Part shown: piece by piece, positions 9,546 through 18,686 of the stretch
How the letters are laid out: every line of letters starts with the position of its first letter
Position numbering within the stretch: position 1 is the first letter of the stretch
Assembly (NCBI GenBank): GCA_003583745.1
Contig: QXPY01000009.1
Span: 124,001-188,000, forward strand
Direction of reading: 5' to 3'
Source: Rhodocyclales bacterium GT-UBC
Lineage (GTDB): Bacteria > Pseudomonadota > Gammaproteobacteria > Burkholderiales > Rhodocyclaceae
DNA length: 64,000 nt
Made by a program: the position numbers and the translations under genes
Notes under the pieces: model-generated
Told to the model about the DNA's origin: nothing
The model's input: only the letters and a program-made list of their open reading frames with translations
The model's database searches: none

Positions 9546-10727
9546 TTAACCCTGCTTGGCCGGGGCTTGGGCTGGGGCTGCTTCCTTGCCGGCGGGGGCG
9601 GCACCTTCTTTGGCCGGGGCACCAGGCTGTTCTCCCGGGGCATGCGGCGCGACCGGCGCACCCGGCTTGAGCTTCATCAGGTTGTCGACAATGACCTTGT
9701 CGCCGGTTTTCAGGCCGCCGAGCACGATCCAGTTCTTGCCATACCAGTCGCCGGTCTGGATCGGCCGGGGGGCAACCTTGTTCTCCGCATCGGCAGTCAT
9801 GACCAGATTGCCTTGCTCGGTCTGCAGGACGGCGTTTTGCGGAACCAGGAAAACCCCGGTCTTTTCGCCGGAAATCAGACGAATGCGCACGAATTGTCCG
9901 GGGAGCAGGCGCCCTTCCTTGTTCGGGAATTCAGCCCGCAGTTGCTGCGTCCCCAGCGTCGTGTCGATCGTGCTGGCCAGGAAATTGAGTTTGCCGGCTA
10001 CGGGGTAAACGCTGCCATCCGGCAGAACCAGTTCGACGCCGGTGACCGTCTTGGGGGTCAGGCGACCACCGGGCAGCTTGGCGGCCTCGCTTTCGGAAAT
10101 GCTGAAGCGCACCCACATCGGGTCCTGTTGGTAAACCGAGGTGAGCAAGCTGTCGCTGCCGACCGTGATCAGATTGCCCACCGATTTTGCGGCCCGCCCG
10201 CTGACGCCATCGACCGGGGCCGTTACCGTGGTCCAGGACAGATTGAGCTGTGCCTGGCGCAATGCTGCCTGCGCCAGGTCGTTGGCGCTGGTTGCATCGT
10301 CGTACTCTTTGCGGCTGACCCCTTGTACCTCGAGCAGTTTCTTCATGCGGCCCATTTCGCGCTCGGTCTGTTCGGCCTTCGCCTTGGCTTCGTCGAGGGC
10401 GATTTCATAGCTGGCGCGGTCGATCTGGAACAGGGCCTGGCCAGCCTTGACGGCCTGGCCTTCCTGGTAAAGCTGCTTGACCAGAATACCCCCGACCCGG
10501 GCGCGGACTTCCGCTTCTTTGGCGCCTTCCGTCTGAGCCATGATTTCCAGCGCATTCGGAACATTGCTCGGTTGCATTTCCTGCACCGTGACTGGTAGCG
10601 GGCCCATGTTTTTCGGGGGCGGGGCGTCGTTACCCGAGCAAGCGCTCAGGGCGAGTGCCGCGCTGATCAACAGCGGGAGTGCGAGTGGTTTGGCAAAGTG
10701 GTACGACTGCTGGGTGTTGAGGGGCAT
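9546..10727 (-). CDS. RND efflux periplasmic adaptor lipoprotein (AcrA/MexA family)
   Basis: The 393 residues begin with a lipoprotein signal ending in LSAC (Cys30). Then come the usual parts of a membrane-fusion protein: barrel-sandwich halves around the lipoyl-like VRARVGGILVKQLYQEGQAV stretch, an alpha-helical hairpin, a beta-barrel domain and a membrane-proximal domain. The last 40 residues are Ala/Pro/Gly-rich low complexity. It is the first gene of the operon adaptor-pump-channel-repressor, and the promoter with an AcrR-type operator lies directly upstream. The protein links the inner-membrane pump to the outer-membrane channel. Confidence 0.94.
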   Translation of the reverse strand: MPLNTQQSYHFAKPLALPLLISAALALSACSGNDAPPPKNMGPLPVTVQEMQPSNVPNALEIMAQTEGAKEAEVRARVGGILVKQLYQEGQAVKAGQALFQIDRASYEIALDEAKAKAEQTEREMGRMKKLLEVQGVSRKEYDDATSANDLAQAALRQAQLNLSWTTVTAPVDGVSGRAAKSVGNLITVGSDSLLTSVYQQDPMWVRFSISESEAAKLPGGRLTPKTVTGVELVLPDGSVYPVAGKLNFLASTIDTTLGTQQLRAEFPNKEGRLLPGQFVRIRLISGEKTGVFLVPQNAVLQTEQGNLVMTADAENKVAPRPIQTGDWYGKNWIVLGGLKTGDKVIVDNLMKLKPGAPVAPHAPGEQPGAPAKEGAAPAGKEAAPAQAPAKQG

Positions 10728-10768
10728 GTCGGGACTCCGGGGGGATTTTTGGGAATTTGGATGGAAGA

Positions 10769-10796
10769 ATTATATACATTCACGAATGTATGTAAA
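10769..10796 (-). promoter_or_regulatory. efflux operon promoter overlaid by an AcrR-type operator
   Basis: On the minus strand a -35 hexamer TTTACA (10796-10791), a 16-base spacer and a perfect -10 TATAAT (10774-10769) form a strong promoter 42 bases before the adaptor gene. Positions 10771-10794 between and over these elements hold a palindrome with core TACATTCACGAATGTA: two perfect 7-base arms around a 2-base centre, with partial symmetry further out. From memory, it differs from the 24-base E. coli AcrR operator at two positions only. A bound repressor would block RNA polymerase directly. Confidence 0.85.
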
Positions 10797-10857
10797 TAGC
10801 CGGCAAGGATAGTGTCGGAACGCACGGCCGGCGATCAGTTCCGATGATCGAGAAAGA

Positions 10858-11877
10858 TCAGTTGCAGTACGGTGCTGCGCAGAGTCCGGCAAGGCGGCTT
10901 TGGGTTCGCCGCAGATCTTTGCCGAGCAGGCTTTGTAGCGCTGGGCCGATATTGACGAATAGGCTGGCGAGGGGCGTAGCCGCCGTGACGGCCAGCGGCA
11001 GGTTCGCTTCCCAGGCGGAGTCGAGCAACCAGATAAGCCGCCGTAGCGAGTCGCCGTCGTCGGGCGTGAATTGGGGGAGGTCGAGCAGGACGAGTTGAGC
11101 GTGTTTGGCGCAATAGGCGGAATAGTCCGTGTGCTTCAAGGGGCCACGGCAAAAGGCGGTGAAATCCTGGATGCATGTCGGATGGCTTGCCCAGGATCGG
11201 GCTGCCTGGCGTGTCGTCGGGGTATCGGGCGACCACCAGCGTGGCGAACTACCGGCGGGATTATCCAGTCGGTAATCCCGCCCGCCCTCGACCTCGATGA
11301 TCTCGCAGTGTTGCTGAATGAAGTCGATCAGTGGGGTGAAGTGACGAAGGTGTTGTCGATGTCCGGTAGTCTCAGGCCAGAGCTCGGTGGGCAGGTGGTT
11401 GGCGTTCAAGGCCAGGGTGACGCCGAGTGCCTGGAGTTCGACAAAGGCGCGGCCGAGAATTGCCGCATCGGCCGGGTCATAGGCGTGGAATTCGTCGAGT
11501 ACCAGTAGTCGATGCGGGCCGACGAGTTGCCGGATGCGAGATTGGAAAGCATTGCCGTCAAGGGGCGCACAGCCGGTGGCGCGATGGTAGGCATCGAGGA
11601 AGGCATGCTGGTGGTAGCGGCAGGCAAGTTGGTTTGGCAGGGCCGCGATCAGGGCGTCGAGCAGGCAGGTCTTGCCGCGGCCAACGCCGCCCCAAAGGAA
11701 AATGCCGCGTGGTGGTGGCGTTTTGCGAAAACGCTCACGCCAGCCTGTGTTTCGCTGAGCGAGTGCGGTGGCCAGGATGGCCAGCCTGTCCATGGCGTGC
11801 CGTTGGTGAGGATCAGGAACTCGACCGTTCTGGCTGAACAGGGTTTCGATGCGTTGGCGGTAGTCTTGGCGGGGCAT
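10858..11877 (-). CDS. zapE: ZapE/AFG1-like P-loop ATPase
   Basis: The 339 residues carry a Walker A motif GGVGRGKT (63-70) and Walker B LVLDE (125-129) followed by FHAYDPADA, the pattern of the AFG1/ZapE AAA-like family. E. coli ZapE is a division-ring ATPase, and eukaryotic AFG1/LACE1 acts in mitochondrial protein quality control. The bacterial family is best described as a cell-division-associated ATPase. It starts 4 bases after the stop of the upstream permease gene on the same strand, so the two are co-transcribed. Sequence is less conserved after residue 200 than I would expect for canonical ZapE, so a paralogue is possible and the symbol is tentative. Confidence 0.8.
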   Translation of the reverse strand: MPRQDYRQRIETLFSQNGRVPDPHQRHAMDRLAILATALAQRNTGWRERFRKTPPPRGIFLWGGVGRGKTCLLDALIAALPNQLACRYHQHAFLDAYHRATGCAPLDGNAFQSRIRQLVGPHRLLVLDEFHAYDPADAAILGRAFVELQALGVTLALNANHLPTELWPETTGHRQHLRHFTPLIDFIQQHCEIIEVEGGRDYRLDNPAGSSPRWWSPDTPTTRQAARSWASHPTCIQDFTAFCRGPLKHTDYSAYCAKHAQLVLLDLPQFTPDDGDSLRRLIWLLDSAWEANLPLAVTAATPLASLFVNIGPALQSLLGKDLRRTQSRLAGLCAAPYCN

Positions 11878-11881
11878 CGGC

Positions 11882-12637
11882 TCAGTGCAGTATGCGAAGG
11901 ATCAAATTCGCGCCGCTGGCGACCAAGAGGAGGTGGATCAGTCTGGTCAATTGCGCGCGACTCAGGCGGAGGTCGATGTGTTTGCCCAGCCAGTCGCCAA
12001 GCCAGGCTGCCGGCAGAAGGCTGAACGCGATGATCAGCAGTTGGCCGTCAATCAAACCGCCGAGTGCACAGAGGAGTAGTCGCCAGGCCGTGGACAGGCC
12101 AATCAGTACGGCCTGGGTGGCGCGGAACTGCTGACGCTCCGGAAGGCGTTGTTCAAGGTAGCTGGCGTAGACAAAGCCGCCGCTGCCGAATAACCCGCCC
12201 AACACTCCTCCGCCCAGGCCGGCCAGCAGGGCGCCATGTCGGCGTGGAGGCGAAGGCGGGCGCGCGAACAGGAGCTTTCCCAGGCCGTAGGTAATGACGA
12301 ATCCGCCCATGAGCAAGGCGAGGCCGCGTTGCGGAAGTTGGCTCAGCGCCTGTACGCCAAGCAGTTGGCCGACCAGCATGGCGGGCAGCAGGGCGCGCAA
12401 TTGCATCAGGTCGATGGCGTGCCGACTGAGCCAGGCCCGGCGGACCGAACCGAGGCAGTCGAGCAGGGCGAGCAGCGGAATGACGCGGCTGACAGGCAGG
12501 ACGGTTGCCAGCGGCGCGCCGGCAATCAGGGCGGAACCAAACCCGCTTAAGGAGAATAGCGTGTAGGCAACGACCAGTACCGCGCTGGCAAAAAGCAGGT
12601 CAGGGACCGGAGGTATGGCAATGGCTAGGAGGGGCAT
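11882..12637 (-). CDS. TauE/SafE-family (TSUP) membrane permease
   Basis: The 251 residues are almost wholly hydrophobic, with about eight predicted membrane segments in two repeats. The Gly-rich turn GLGGGVLGGLFGSGGFVYASYL near residues 140-160 is the TSUP signature. Characterised members move sulfite, sulfoacetate or other sulfur-containing organic anions. No sulfur-metabolism gene lies nearby, so the substrate is open. It is transcribed leftward and followed after 4 bases by the ZapE-like ATPase gene. Confidence 0.88.
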   Translation of the reverse strand: MPLLAIAIPPVPDLLFASAVLVVAYTLFSLSGFGSALIAGAPLATVLPVSRVIPLLALLDCLGSVRRAWLSRHAIDLMQLRALLPAMLVGQLLGVQALSQLPQRGLALLMGGFVITYGLGKLLFARPPSPPRRHGALLAGLGGGVLGGLFGSGGFVYASYLEQRLPERQQFRATQAVLIGLSTAWRLLLCALGGLIDGQLLIIAFSLLPAAWLGDWLGKHIDLRLSRAQLTRLIHLLLVASGANLILRILH

Positions 12638-12773
12638 TGGCTGGCCGGATGAAAGGATGGCCTTTCATTTTGAGCGGCTGATAGCCATAAGGCGAATAGC
12701 AAATATAAGGGTTAGCTATTCAAAAAAAGAATATTTCGCGCTGCAGAAGGTGGAGGTGAGACGGCTGGTAGAG

Positions 12774-12797
12774 GGCAGGCCGGCCAAGCGGCCTGCC
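12774..12797 (-). terminator. possible terminator hairpin downstream of the ProQ-type gene
   Basis: A perfect 9-base stem (GGCAGGCCG / CGGCCTGCC) with a 6-base loop lies 20 bases past the stop of the ProQ/FinO gene. There is no clear U-tract after it on the minus strand, so it may end transcription only with help from a factor or serve as a 3'-end stabiliser. Confidence 0.4.
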
Positions 12798-12816
12798 TGC
12801 TTGAGGTGGCCGGGTA

Positions 12817-13236
12817 TCAGCCTTGGCGGCCGAATTTGGCGAGTAGCTGGCCGAGTTTTTCTTCGCGCTGTCGCTCCGCAGCCTCCGCAGCCCGCTGGGC
12901 TTTGCGTTTTTCTGCTTCCTTTTTCAGACGTTCACGGACCGCTTCGCTGGCGTGATTACGGTGGGCATCACTGACTTCGTCGGCATGGTTGCCGTCCAGG
13001 TCGAAGCGAACCGTCGCCTTTTCCATTGCCTTCAGGTAACGCAGCGAGTTGGTGTGGATACCCAGCGCGACACGGAGTACCTTGCGCTCGATGTCCGGCA
13101 GGCGAGCCTGCAACTGTTTGTCGATGCCGATCGCCAAAGGTTGGCAATCACGAAAAACCGGGAAGTCGGCTTGCAGTTTCTTGAGCAGGGCGCGAGGGGA
13201 GAGAGCGGGTTGGGTGTCGGGAGTGACGGTAGTCAT
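12817..13236 (-). CDS. ProQ/FinO-family RNA-binding protein
   Basis: The chosen start gives 139 residues (MTTVTPDTQP...). The open frame continues 16 residues further upstream but that stretch looks non-coding. The ProQ/FinO core spans about residues 13-105, with the typical order ALLKKLQADFPVF, then IGIDKQLQA, then RVALGIHTNSLRYLKAM, then R-F-D-L-D-G. The last 35 residues are a basic, Ala/Glu/Lys-rich helical tail. Such proteins are global binders of structured RNAs and 3' ends, and act with or in place of Hfq. It is transcribed alone, divergent from the ugpB-like gene. Confidence 0.9.
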   Translation of the reverse strand: MTTVTPDTQPALSPRALLKKLQADFPVFRDCQPLAIGIDKQLQARLPDIERKVLRVALGIHTNSLRYLKAMEKATVRFDLDGNHADEVSDAHRNHASEAVRERLKKEAEKRKAQRAAEAAERQREEKLGQLLAKFGRQG

Positions 13237-13367
13237 CGTGCGGACTCTTGCGTGAACGATTGGGTCGGGCGGAGGGTACCACAATGCGGGGGCGAGCTTG
13301 CCTGAATAGTCGTGGTGACCGATCGGCAGGGCTATAATTGCCCGCTTTCTGATTCACTGGAGCACGC

Positions 13368-14678
13368 ATGTCCTACCCGATTCTTCGTCCCTTGGTTGCT
13401 GCCATCGGCCTGAGCCTGGCTTTCTCGGCGAGTGCCGCCAAACCGGTGAAGGCAGCCAAAAGCGCCGCCAAGCCAGCCGCCAAGCAAGAGGCACCAGCCG
13501 CCGAGCTGACCCTGGCCCACAACCTGGGTGCTGCGGGCGAGGAGCAATTGAGGGCGGTGGTTGATCGTTTCAACAAGGAACACAGCGCCAATCTCAAAGT
13601 CGTTCGACTGGAAAAGGGCGAGAAGCCGGCGGGGCTTAACTTGATCATGCGCTACGACATGAGTGACGTGCTGGCCTCGCCGAAGAGTTTCGTGCCGTTG
13701 GGGGAGATGATGGCCAAGGCGGGCGAGCCACTCAAGCTCGATCTTTCGCCCGATCTGAAGGCCGGGGTGGTCGATGCCAAGGGCCGTCTGGTCGCCTTGC
13801 CCCTGCTTTATTCGACTCCCGTGCTGTTCTATAACAAGAATGCCTTCCGCCGCGCCAAGCTGGACCCCGATCAGCCGCCGAAGACCTGGCTGGAAATGCA
13901 GGCTGTGCTTGATAAATTGCAGGAGGCCGGCTACGCCTGCCCCTATACGACATCGTGGCCGGTCTGGGTACATGTCGACAATGTCAGCGCCATCTCGGGC
14001 TTGCCCGCGGTCACCGATAAAGGCATGCTGAATTTCAACGGTTTGCCGCAGGTCAAGCACATTGCGATGATGACGACCTGGACCAAGGCCAATTATTTCA
14101 AGCAATTCGGTCGGCGTGCCGAAGGCAGCGCCCGCTTCAACAACGGCGAGTGCGCAATGATCACCACCGACTCGCGCGAACACGTCGATTTCCGCGAAGC
14201 CAAGGGGGTCGAACTGGGCGTGGCACCCTTGCCGTATCACGATGATGTCTACGGCGGTCGCCAGAACACGCTGGCCGATGGAGCTTCGCTGTGGATCGGT
14301 GCAGGCCGTTCGGCTGCCGAATACAAGCAAGCTGCCAAATTTGTTTCTTTCCTGGTGTCTCCCGAAATGCAGGTCGAATTGGTCCGCGTCTATGGCGCTT
14401 TGCCGATGACCAGCACGGCGCGGGCTGCGGCACGCAGCAAGCTGTTGCAGGATGGCGACCGGACGCTGGAAGTCGCCTATGCTTCTTTGAAGGGCCGCGG
14501 CGCGATGCCGCAAAATCACGTTTCCGACGCTGATCCGGTTCGCATCATCACGAACGAGGAGCTTGAAGCTGTCTGGAGCGACCAGAAGCCGGCCAAGGCA
14601 GCACTGGACACGGCGGTGTCGCGCGGCAATGCCGTACTGAATGCCAAGCCGGCCTTGAAAAAGGCTCAGCCGTTCTGA
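13368..14678 (+). CDS. ugpB: ABC-transporter substrate-binding protein, sn-glycerol-3-phosphate type (UgpB-like)
   Basis: The 436 residues begin with a signal peptide cut near residue 23, then an unusual Lys/Ala-rich linker (about 24-45), then a family-1 solute-binding fold. The features YSTPVLFYNKNAF, NNGECAMITTDSR and ADGASLWIGAG match UgpB proteins that bind glycerol-3-phosphate and glycerophosphodiesters. The stop overlaps the start of the downstream ugpQ-like phosphodiesterase by one base (TGATG), which supports the substrate assignment. The permease and ATPase genes (ugpA, ugpE, ugpC) are not beside it. A TGGAG ribosome site precedes the ATG. A different organophosphate or sugar ligand is possible. 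Confidence 0.82.
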   Translation: MSYPILRPLVAAIGLSLAFSASAAKPVKAAKSAAKPAAKQEAPAAELTLAHNLGAAGEEQLRAVVDRFNKEHSANLKVVRLEKGEKPAGLNLIMRYDMSDVLASPKSFVPLGEMMAKAGEPLKLDLSPDLKAGVVDAKGRLVALPLLYSTPVLFYNKNAFRRAKLDPDQPPKTWLEMQAVLDKLQEAGYACPYTTSWPVWVHVDNVSAISGLPAVTDKGMLNFNGLPQVKHIAMMTTWTKANYFKQFGRRAEGSARFNNGECAMITTDSREHVDFREAKGVELGVAPLPYHDDVYGGRQNTLADGASLWIGAGRSAAEYKQAAKFVSFLVSPEMQVELVRVYGALPMTSTARAAARSKLLQDGDRTLEVAYASLKGRGAMPQNHVSDADPVRIITNEELEAVWSDQKPAKAALDTAVSRGNAVLNAKPALKKAQPF

Positions 14679-15421
14679 TGTTGCCGACGCCGCCGCGCTG
14701 GTTTGCCCATCGCGGCGGCGGCTCGCTGGCGCCGGAGAATACGCTTGCCGGTATCCGACTGGCGGCCAGTCTGGGTTACCGGGCCGTCGAGTTCGACGTC
14801 ATGCTGAACGCGAATGGCACGCCGGTGCTCATCCATGATGAAACTCTGGAGCGCACGACCAATGGTCGCGGATCGGTCTGCGCAGCGTCCGACTCCTATT
14901 TGTTTTCTCTCGATGCGGGCAATGGCGAGCCGGTCCCGCGCTTCGTCGATGCTGTTGCGCTGTGTCTCGAATATGGCCTGCTGGCTAATGTCGAAATCAA
15001 GCCGGCGGCCGGTTACGAATTGGTAACCGCTGCAGTCGTGGCTAGGGAAGCCGCGCGCCTGTGGCAAGGGGCGTCGGTGCCGCCTCTGTTGTCTTCGTTT
15101 TCCTTGCTGGCGCTGGCCGAGGCGCGGCGTGTGGCACCGCATCTGCAATACGGCGTGCTATTTGATGAGGTACCTGACGATTGGGCGGAACAGGTCGCGC
15201 GGCTAGGTGCCGTGTCCTTGCATTGCAATGCACGCCGACTGGCTGATGCCACCCTTGCCGAGGCGCGGGGGATAGGGGTGCCGGTGCTGTGCTACACGGT
15301 TAATTCGGTGGCGCAGGCCCGGACCTTGTTCGAGCGTGGTGTGAGTTCCATTTTTACCGACCGGCTCGACTTGTTTGTGCAGGAAACAAGTGCTTACAAA
15401 GGCTTGCATCTGCCTGGCTGA
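14678..15421 (+). CDS. ugpQ: glycerophosphodiester phosphodiesterase (UgpQ-like)
   Basis: The 247 residues show the GDPD catalytic pattern: HRGG with H11, NTL, E38-F-D40 and H53-D in LIHDETLERTTNGRG, followed by VEIK. These residues bind Ca2+ or Mg2+ and hydrolyse glycerophosphodiesters to glycerol-3-phosphate and an alcohol. There is no signal peptide, so it is cytoplasmic like E. coli UgpQ. It is translationally coupled to the binding-protein gene before it by a one-base overlap. No terminator is evident in the 60 bases after it. Confidence 0.9.
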   Translation: MLPTPPRWFAHRGGGSLAPENTLAGIRLAASLGYRAVEFDVMLNANGTPVLIHDETLERTTNGRGSVCAASDSYLFSLDAGNGEPVPRFVDAVALCLEYGLLANVEIKPAAGYELVTAAVVAREAARLWQGASVPPLLSSFSLLALAEARRVAPHLQYGVLFDEVPDDWAEQVARLGAVSLHCNARRLADATLAEARGIGVPVLCYTVNSVAQARTLFERGVSSIFTDRLDLFVQETSAYKGLHLPG

Positions 15422-15484
15422 TCTTTACCCCGTTTTGCCTTTTAATGGTGCTCAGGGAATCGAACCATCATTCAGGAGGAAATC

Positions 15485-15838
15485 ATGAAAGCAGTCAAAG
15501 CCGTTATCGCACTGGCCGCCGCCTTGCCAGTTCTGGCCCTGGCCCAGGCAAGCACGCCCCGCATCGATCAGCGTCAGGCCAATCAGGAGCAACGTATCGA
15601 TCAAGGCGTTGCTTCCGGTAGTCTGACCCAACGCGAAGCCAATCGCCTGGCGCAGGGGCAGGCGCATGTCGACAACATGGAAAACCGTGCCAAGGCCGAT
15701 GGTGTCGTGTCACGGCGTGAACGTGCCCGCCTGCAGCACGCCGAGAATGTGCAAAGCCGCCATATTGCCGAACAGAAACATGATCGCCAGCACGATTACA
15801 ACCATAACGGCGTGCTTGATCATCCGCGTCGCCGCTGA
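15485..15838 (+). CDS. small secreted protein, function unknown
   Basis: A strong AGGAGG ribosome site precedes the ATG. The 117-residue product has a signal peptide cut near residue 20 (LPVLALAQA), then a Gln/Arg/Ala-rich helical region in which two related units can be seen (RIDQRQANQEQRIDQGVASG and SLTQREANRLAQGQAHVDNM), and a short tail containing DYNHNGVLDH. That tail resembles a single EF-hand-like calcium loop (D-x-N-x-N-G-x-L-D). A Rho-independent terminator follows, so it is a single-gene transcript or the end of one. I know of no assigned function; similar small periplasmic proteins are common in betaproteobacteria. Confidence 0.75.
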   Translation: MKAVKAVIALAAALPVLALAQASTPRIDQRQANQEQRIDQGVASGSLTQREANRLAQGQAHVDNMENRAKADGVVSRRERARLQHAENVQSRHIAEQKHDRQHDYNHNGVLDHPRRR

Positions 15839-15861
15839 GCCGGCCGGCAGTCGCCAACAAG

Positions 15862-15883
15862 ACCCGCCATCCGGCGGGTTTTT
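15862..15883 (+). terminator. Rho-independent terminator
   Basis: A 7-base stem (ACCCGCC / GGCGGGT) with an ATCC loop is followed by a run of T. It lies 24 bases after the stop of the small secreted-protein gene and 50 bases before alaS. Confidence 0.85.
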
Positions 15884-15932
15884 CTTTTAAAATCGAGGGT
15901 TCCGAATTCCAAGCCTCCGAGGCCGCCAGCTT

Positions 15933-18554
15933 ATGAAAAGCTCCGAAATCCGCCAGCAGTTTCTCGACTTCTTTGCTTCCAAAGGTCATCAGATTGTTTC
16001 TTCGAGCTCGCTTGTCCCGCACGAAGACCCGACGCTGCTCTTTACCAATGCCGGGATGAATCAGTTCAAGGACGTATTTCTCGGCTTCGACAAGCGTCCC
16101 TATACCCGTGCCACGACCTCGCAGAAGTGCGTGCGGGCCGGCGGCAAGCACAACGACCTCGAGAACGTCGGCTACACCGCGCGCCACCATACTTTCTTCG
16201 AAATGCTGGGGAATTTCTCGTTCGGCGACTACTTCAAGCGCGATGCGATCAAGTACGCGTGGGAGTTGCTCACCGAAGTCTACAAGCTGCCCAAGGAAAA
16301 ACTGACCGTTACCGTCTATGCCGAGGACGATGAGGCCTACGATATCTGGACCAAGGAAGTCGGTGTGCCGGCTGACAAGGTCATCCGCATTGGCGACAAC
16401 AAGGGCGCTCGCTACGCCTCCGACAATTTCTGGATGATGGGCGATACGGGGCCTTGCGGGCCATGCACCGAGATCTTCTATGACCATGGCGAAAAGCACT
16501 GGGGCGGCCCCCCGGGATCGCCGGAAGAAGACGGCGACCGCTTTATCGAAATCTGGAACAACGTCTTCATGCAGTTCAATCGCGATGAAGCCGGGGTCAT
16601 GCATCCGCTACCCAAGCCGTCCGTCGATACCGGTATGGGCTTGGAGCGTATTTCTGCCGTACTGCAGGGCGTTCATGCCAACTACGAGATCGACCTCTTC
16701 CAGAGCCTGATCAAGGCTGCGGCCCGTGAAACCAGCGGTGCCGACATGGATTCGCCGTCGCTCAAGGTACTGGCCGACCACATCCGCGCCTGCTCCTTTC
16801 TGCTTGCCGACGGGGTCATCCCGGGCAACGAGGGCCGCGGTTACGTCCTGCGTCGCATCATTCGCCGCGCCATTCGTCACGGCTACAAATTGGGTGCGCG
16901 CACCGCCTTCTTCCACAAAATGGTGTCCGATCTGGTCGCTGAAATGGGGGAGGCCTACCCGGAACTCAAGCAGAATCAATCGAAGGTGGTGGCCACCTTG
17001 AAGCAGGAGGAAGACCGCTTCTTCGCCACCATCGAGAATGGCATGGAGATTCTCGAAGGGGAATTGGCGACCATGGCAGCGAAGGGCGTCACGGTTTTCA
17101 ATGGTGAAACGGCGTTCAAGCTGCACGATACCTACGGTTTCCCGCTCGATCTGACGGCCGATATTTGTCGTGAGCGCAGTGTCACCGTCGATGGCGCCGC
17201 GTTCGACGCGGCCATGGCACGTCAAAAGGAACAGGCCCGCGCGGCAGGCAAGTTCAAGATGGCAGCCAATCTCGAATATGTCGGTCAGGAAACCACATTC
17301 CATGGCTACGAAGCCCTGGACGCCAAGGGCAAGGTGCTGGCGCTGTACAAAGACGGCGTTGCCGTCGGTGAGCTGCATGAAGGCGATCTGGGTGTGGTCG
17401 TCCTTGATAACACCCCGTTCTATGCCGAGTCGGGGGGGCAGGTGGGCGACCGTGGCGAATTGAAGGGCGCAGGCGGTATCTTTGCCGTGGAAGACACCCT
17501 GAAGATCCAGGCGGCTGTTTTCGGACACCATGGTGTGCTGAAAACCGGCAAGTTGGTTCTGGGGCAGGAGGTCGCTGCGCGGGTCGATGTCGCGTCGCGC
17601 ACGTCCACGGCGCGCAATCACTCGGTGACGCACCTGATGCACAAGGCTCTGCGCCAAGTGCTCGGCCAACACGTGCAGCAGAAGGGGTCCTTGGTTGATC
17701 CGGACAAAACCCGCTTCGACTTTGCGCATACCGCGCCGATGAGCGCCGAGGAAATCCGCGAGGTTGAGGAAATCGTCAATGCCGAGATCCTGGCCAATGC
17801 AGCGACCGACAGTCGTGTGATGGCGATCGACGATGCGCAGAAATCCGGTGCCATGATGTTGTTCGGCGAAAAGTATGGCGATGAGGTACGCGTCGTGGCT
17901 ATCGGTTCGTCGAAGGAGTTGTGCGGCGGTACCCATGTCACGCGTACCGGTGATATCGGCTTGTTCAAGATCGTTTCCGAGGCGGGTGTCGCAGCAGGAG
18001 TGCGTCGGGTGGAGGCGATCACCGGGGTCAATGCCCTCACTTACGTGCAGGAGCAGGAAACCCGTGTAGCTGGCATTTCAGCCTTGTTGAAGACGCATCC
18101 TGATGAAATCGCTGAGCGCGTGGTCGGCATCATGGACAATGTCAGGGCGCTGGAAAAGGAACTCGCCCGTCTGAAGTCCAAGCTCGCTGCCAGCCAGGGG
18201 GACGAGTTGTTGGCTCAGGCCGTAGAAATCAAGGGTATCAAGGTTCTTGCTGCGCAACTGGAAGGGGCCGACGGCAACGCTTTGCGTGAAACCATGGACA
18301 AGTTGAAGGACAAGCTGAAGTCTGCAGCCATCGTCCTGGCTTCGGTGGTTGATGGCAAAGTGGCGCTGATCGCCGGCGTGACGGCCGATCTGACCGGCAA
18401 GGTCAAGGCCGGTGAGTTGGTCAATCTGGTTGCCCAGCAAGTTGGCGGCAAGGGCGGCGGTCGTCCCGACATGGCACAGGCTGGCGGAACCCAGCCGGAG
18501 AATCTGTCGGCGGCACTGTCTTCCGTCAATGCTTGGGTTGACGGTAAGTTGTAA
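15933..18554 (+). CDS. alaS: alanyl-tRNA synthetase
   Basis: The 873 residues match the normal length of bacterial AlaRS. The class II catalytic domain opens [19 protein letters not shown] and contains motif 2 near [15 protein letters not shown] and [18 protein letters not shown]. The editing domain has the zinc site HSVTH near residue 565 and CGGTH near 665. The C-terminal part holds the coiled coil and the DHHA1-type domain with [15 protein letters not shown]. It charges tRNA-Ala and edits mischarged Ser and Gly. It is a monocistronic gene, closed by its own strong terminator. Confidence 0.98.
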   Translation: MKSSEIRQQFLDFFASKGHQIVSSSSLVPHEDPTLLFTNAGMNQFKDVFLGFDKRPYTRATTSQKCVRAGGKHNDLENVGYTARHHTFFEMLGNFSFGDYFKRDAIKYAWELLTEVYKLPKEKLTVTVYAEDDEAYDIWTKEVGVPADKVIRIGDNKGARYASDNFWMMGDTGPCGPCTEIFYDHGEKHWGGPPGSPEEDGDRFIEIWNNVFMQFNRDEAGVMHPLPKPSVDTGMGLERISAVLQGVHANYEIDLFQSLIKAAARETSGADMDSPSLKVLADHIRACSFLLADGVIPGNEGRGYVLRRIIRRAIRHGYKLGARTAFFHKMVSDLVAEMGEAYPELKQNQSKVVATLKQEEDRFFATIENGMEILEGELATMAAKGVTVFNGETAFKLHDTYGFPLDLTADICRERSVTVDGAAFDAAMARQKEQARAAGKFKMAANLEYVGQETTFHGYEALDAKGKVLALYKDGVAVGELHEGDLGVVVLDNTPFYAESGGQVGDRGELKGAGGIFAVEDTLKIQAAVFGHHGVLKTGKLVLGQEVAARVDVASRTSTARNHSVTHLMHKALRQVLGQHVQQKGSLVDPDKTRFDFAHTAPMSAEEIREVEEIVNAEILANAATDSRVMAIDDAQKSGAMMLFGEKYGDEVRVVAIGSSKELCGGTHVTRTGDIGLFKIVSEAGVAAGVRRVEAITGVNALTYVQEQETRVAGISALLKTHPDEIAERVVGIMDNVRALEKELARLKSKLAASQGDELLAQAVEIKGIKVLAAQLEGADGNALRETMDKLKDKLKSAAIVLASVVDGKVALIAGVTADLTGKVKAGELVNLVAQQVGGKGGGRPDMAQAGGTQPENLSAALSSVNAWVDGKL

Positions 18555-18567
18555 GGACGGCGCGGGG

Positions 18568-18637
18568 TGATGCCTTGATCAGGCATCAATTCCCGCACTA
18601 AAAGCCGCGTTCCGGGAGATCGGGACGCGGCTTTTTT
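18568..18637 (+). terminator. alaS terminator region with two hairpins
   Basis: The first hairpin (18568-18588) is a perfect 8-base stem TGATGCCT / AGGCATCA with a 5-base loop. The second (18601-18634) has a 10-base stem AAAGCCGCGT / ACGCGGCTTT followed by TTTTTT at 18632-18637 and is the likely Rho-independent terminator of alaS. Confidence 0.85.
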
Positions 18638-18672
18638 AATCTGCAAAAGTCCTTTTGTTTGGTGTGGTTATT

Positions 18673-18686
18673 TTGATCTGTGTCAA
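18673..18686 (+). promoter_or_regulatory. FNR-type binding site upstream of ompW
   Basis: TTGAT-CTGT-GTCAA matches the FNR/DNR consensus TTGAT-N4-ATCAA at 9 of 10 positions. A possible -10 hexamer TAGCAT lies at 18708-18713, which puts the box centre near -41.5, the class II activator position. The ompW start is 61 bases downstream of the box. Control of ompW by FNR is established in enteric bacteria. Confidence 0.7.

Noticed and set aside
12694..12721. 7-base inverted repeat GAATAGC / GCTATTC upstream of the TauE/SafE gene
   Set aside because: The loop is 14 bases and AT-rich and no matching promoter or known operator pattern was found, so it may be chance.
18575..18589. TTGATCAGGCATCAA, resembling an FNR box
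   Set aside because: The spacer is five bases and not four, and the sequence is part of a hairpin after alaS.
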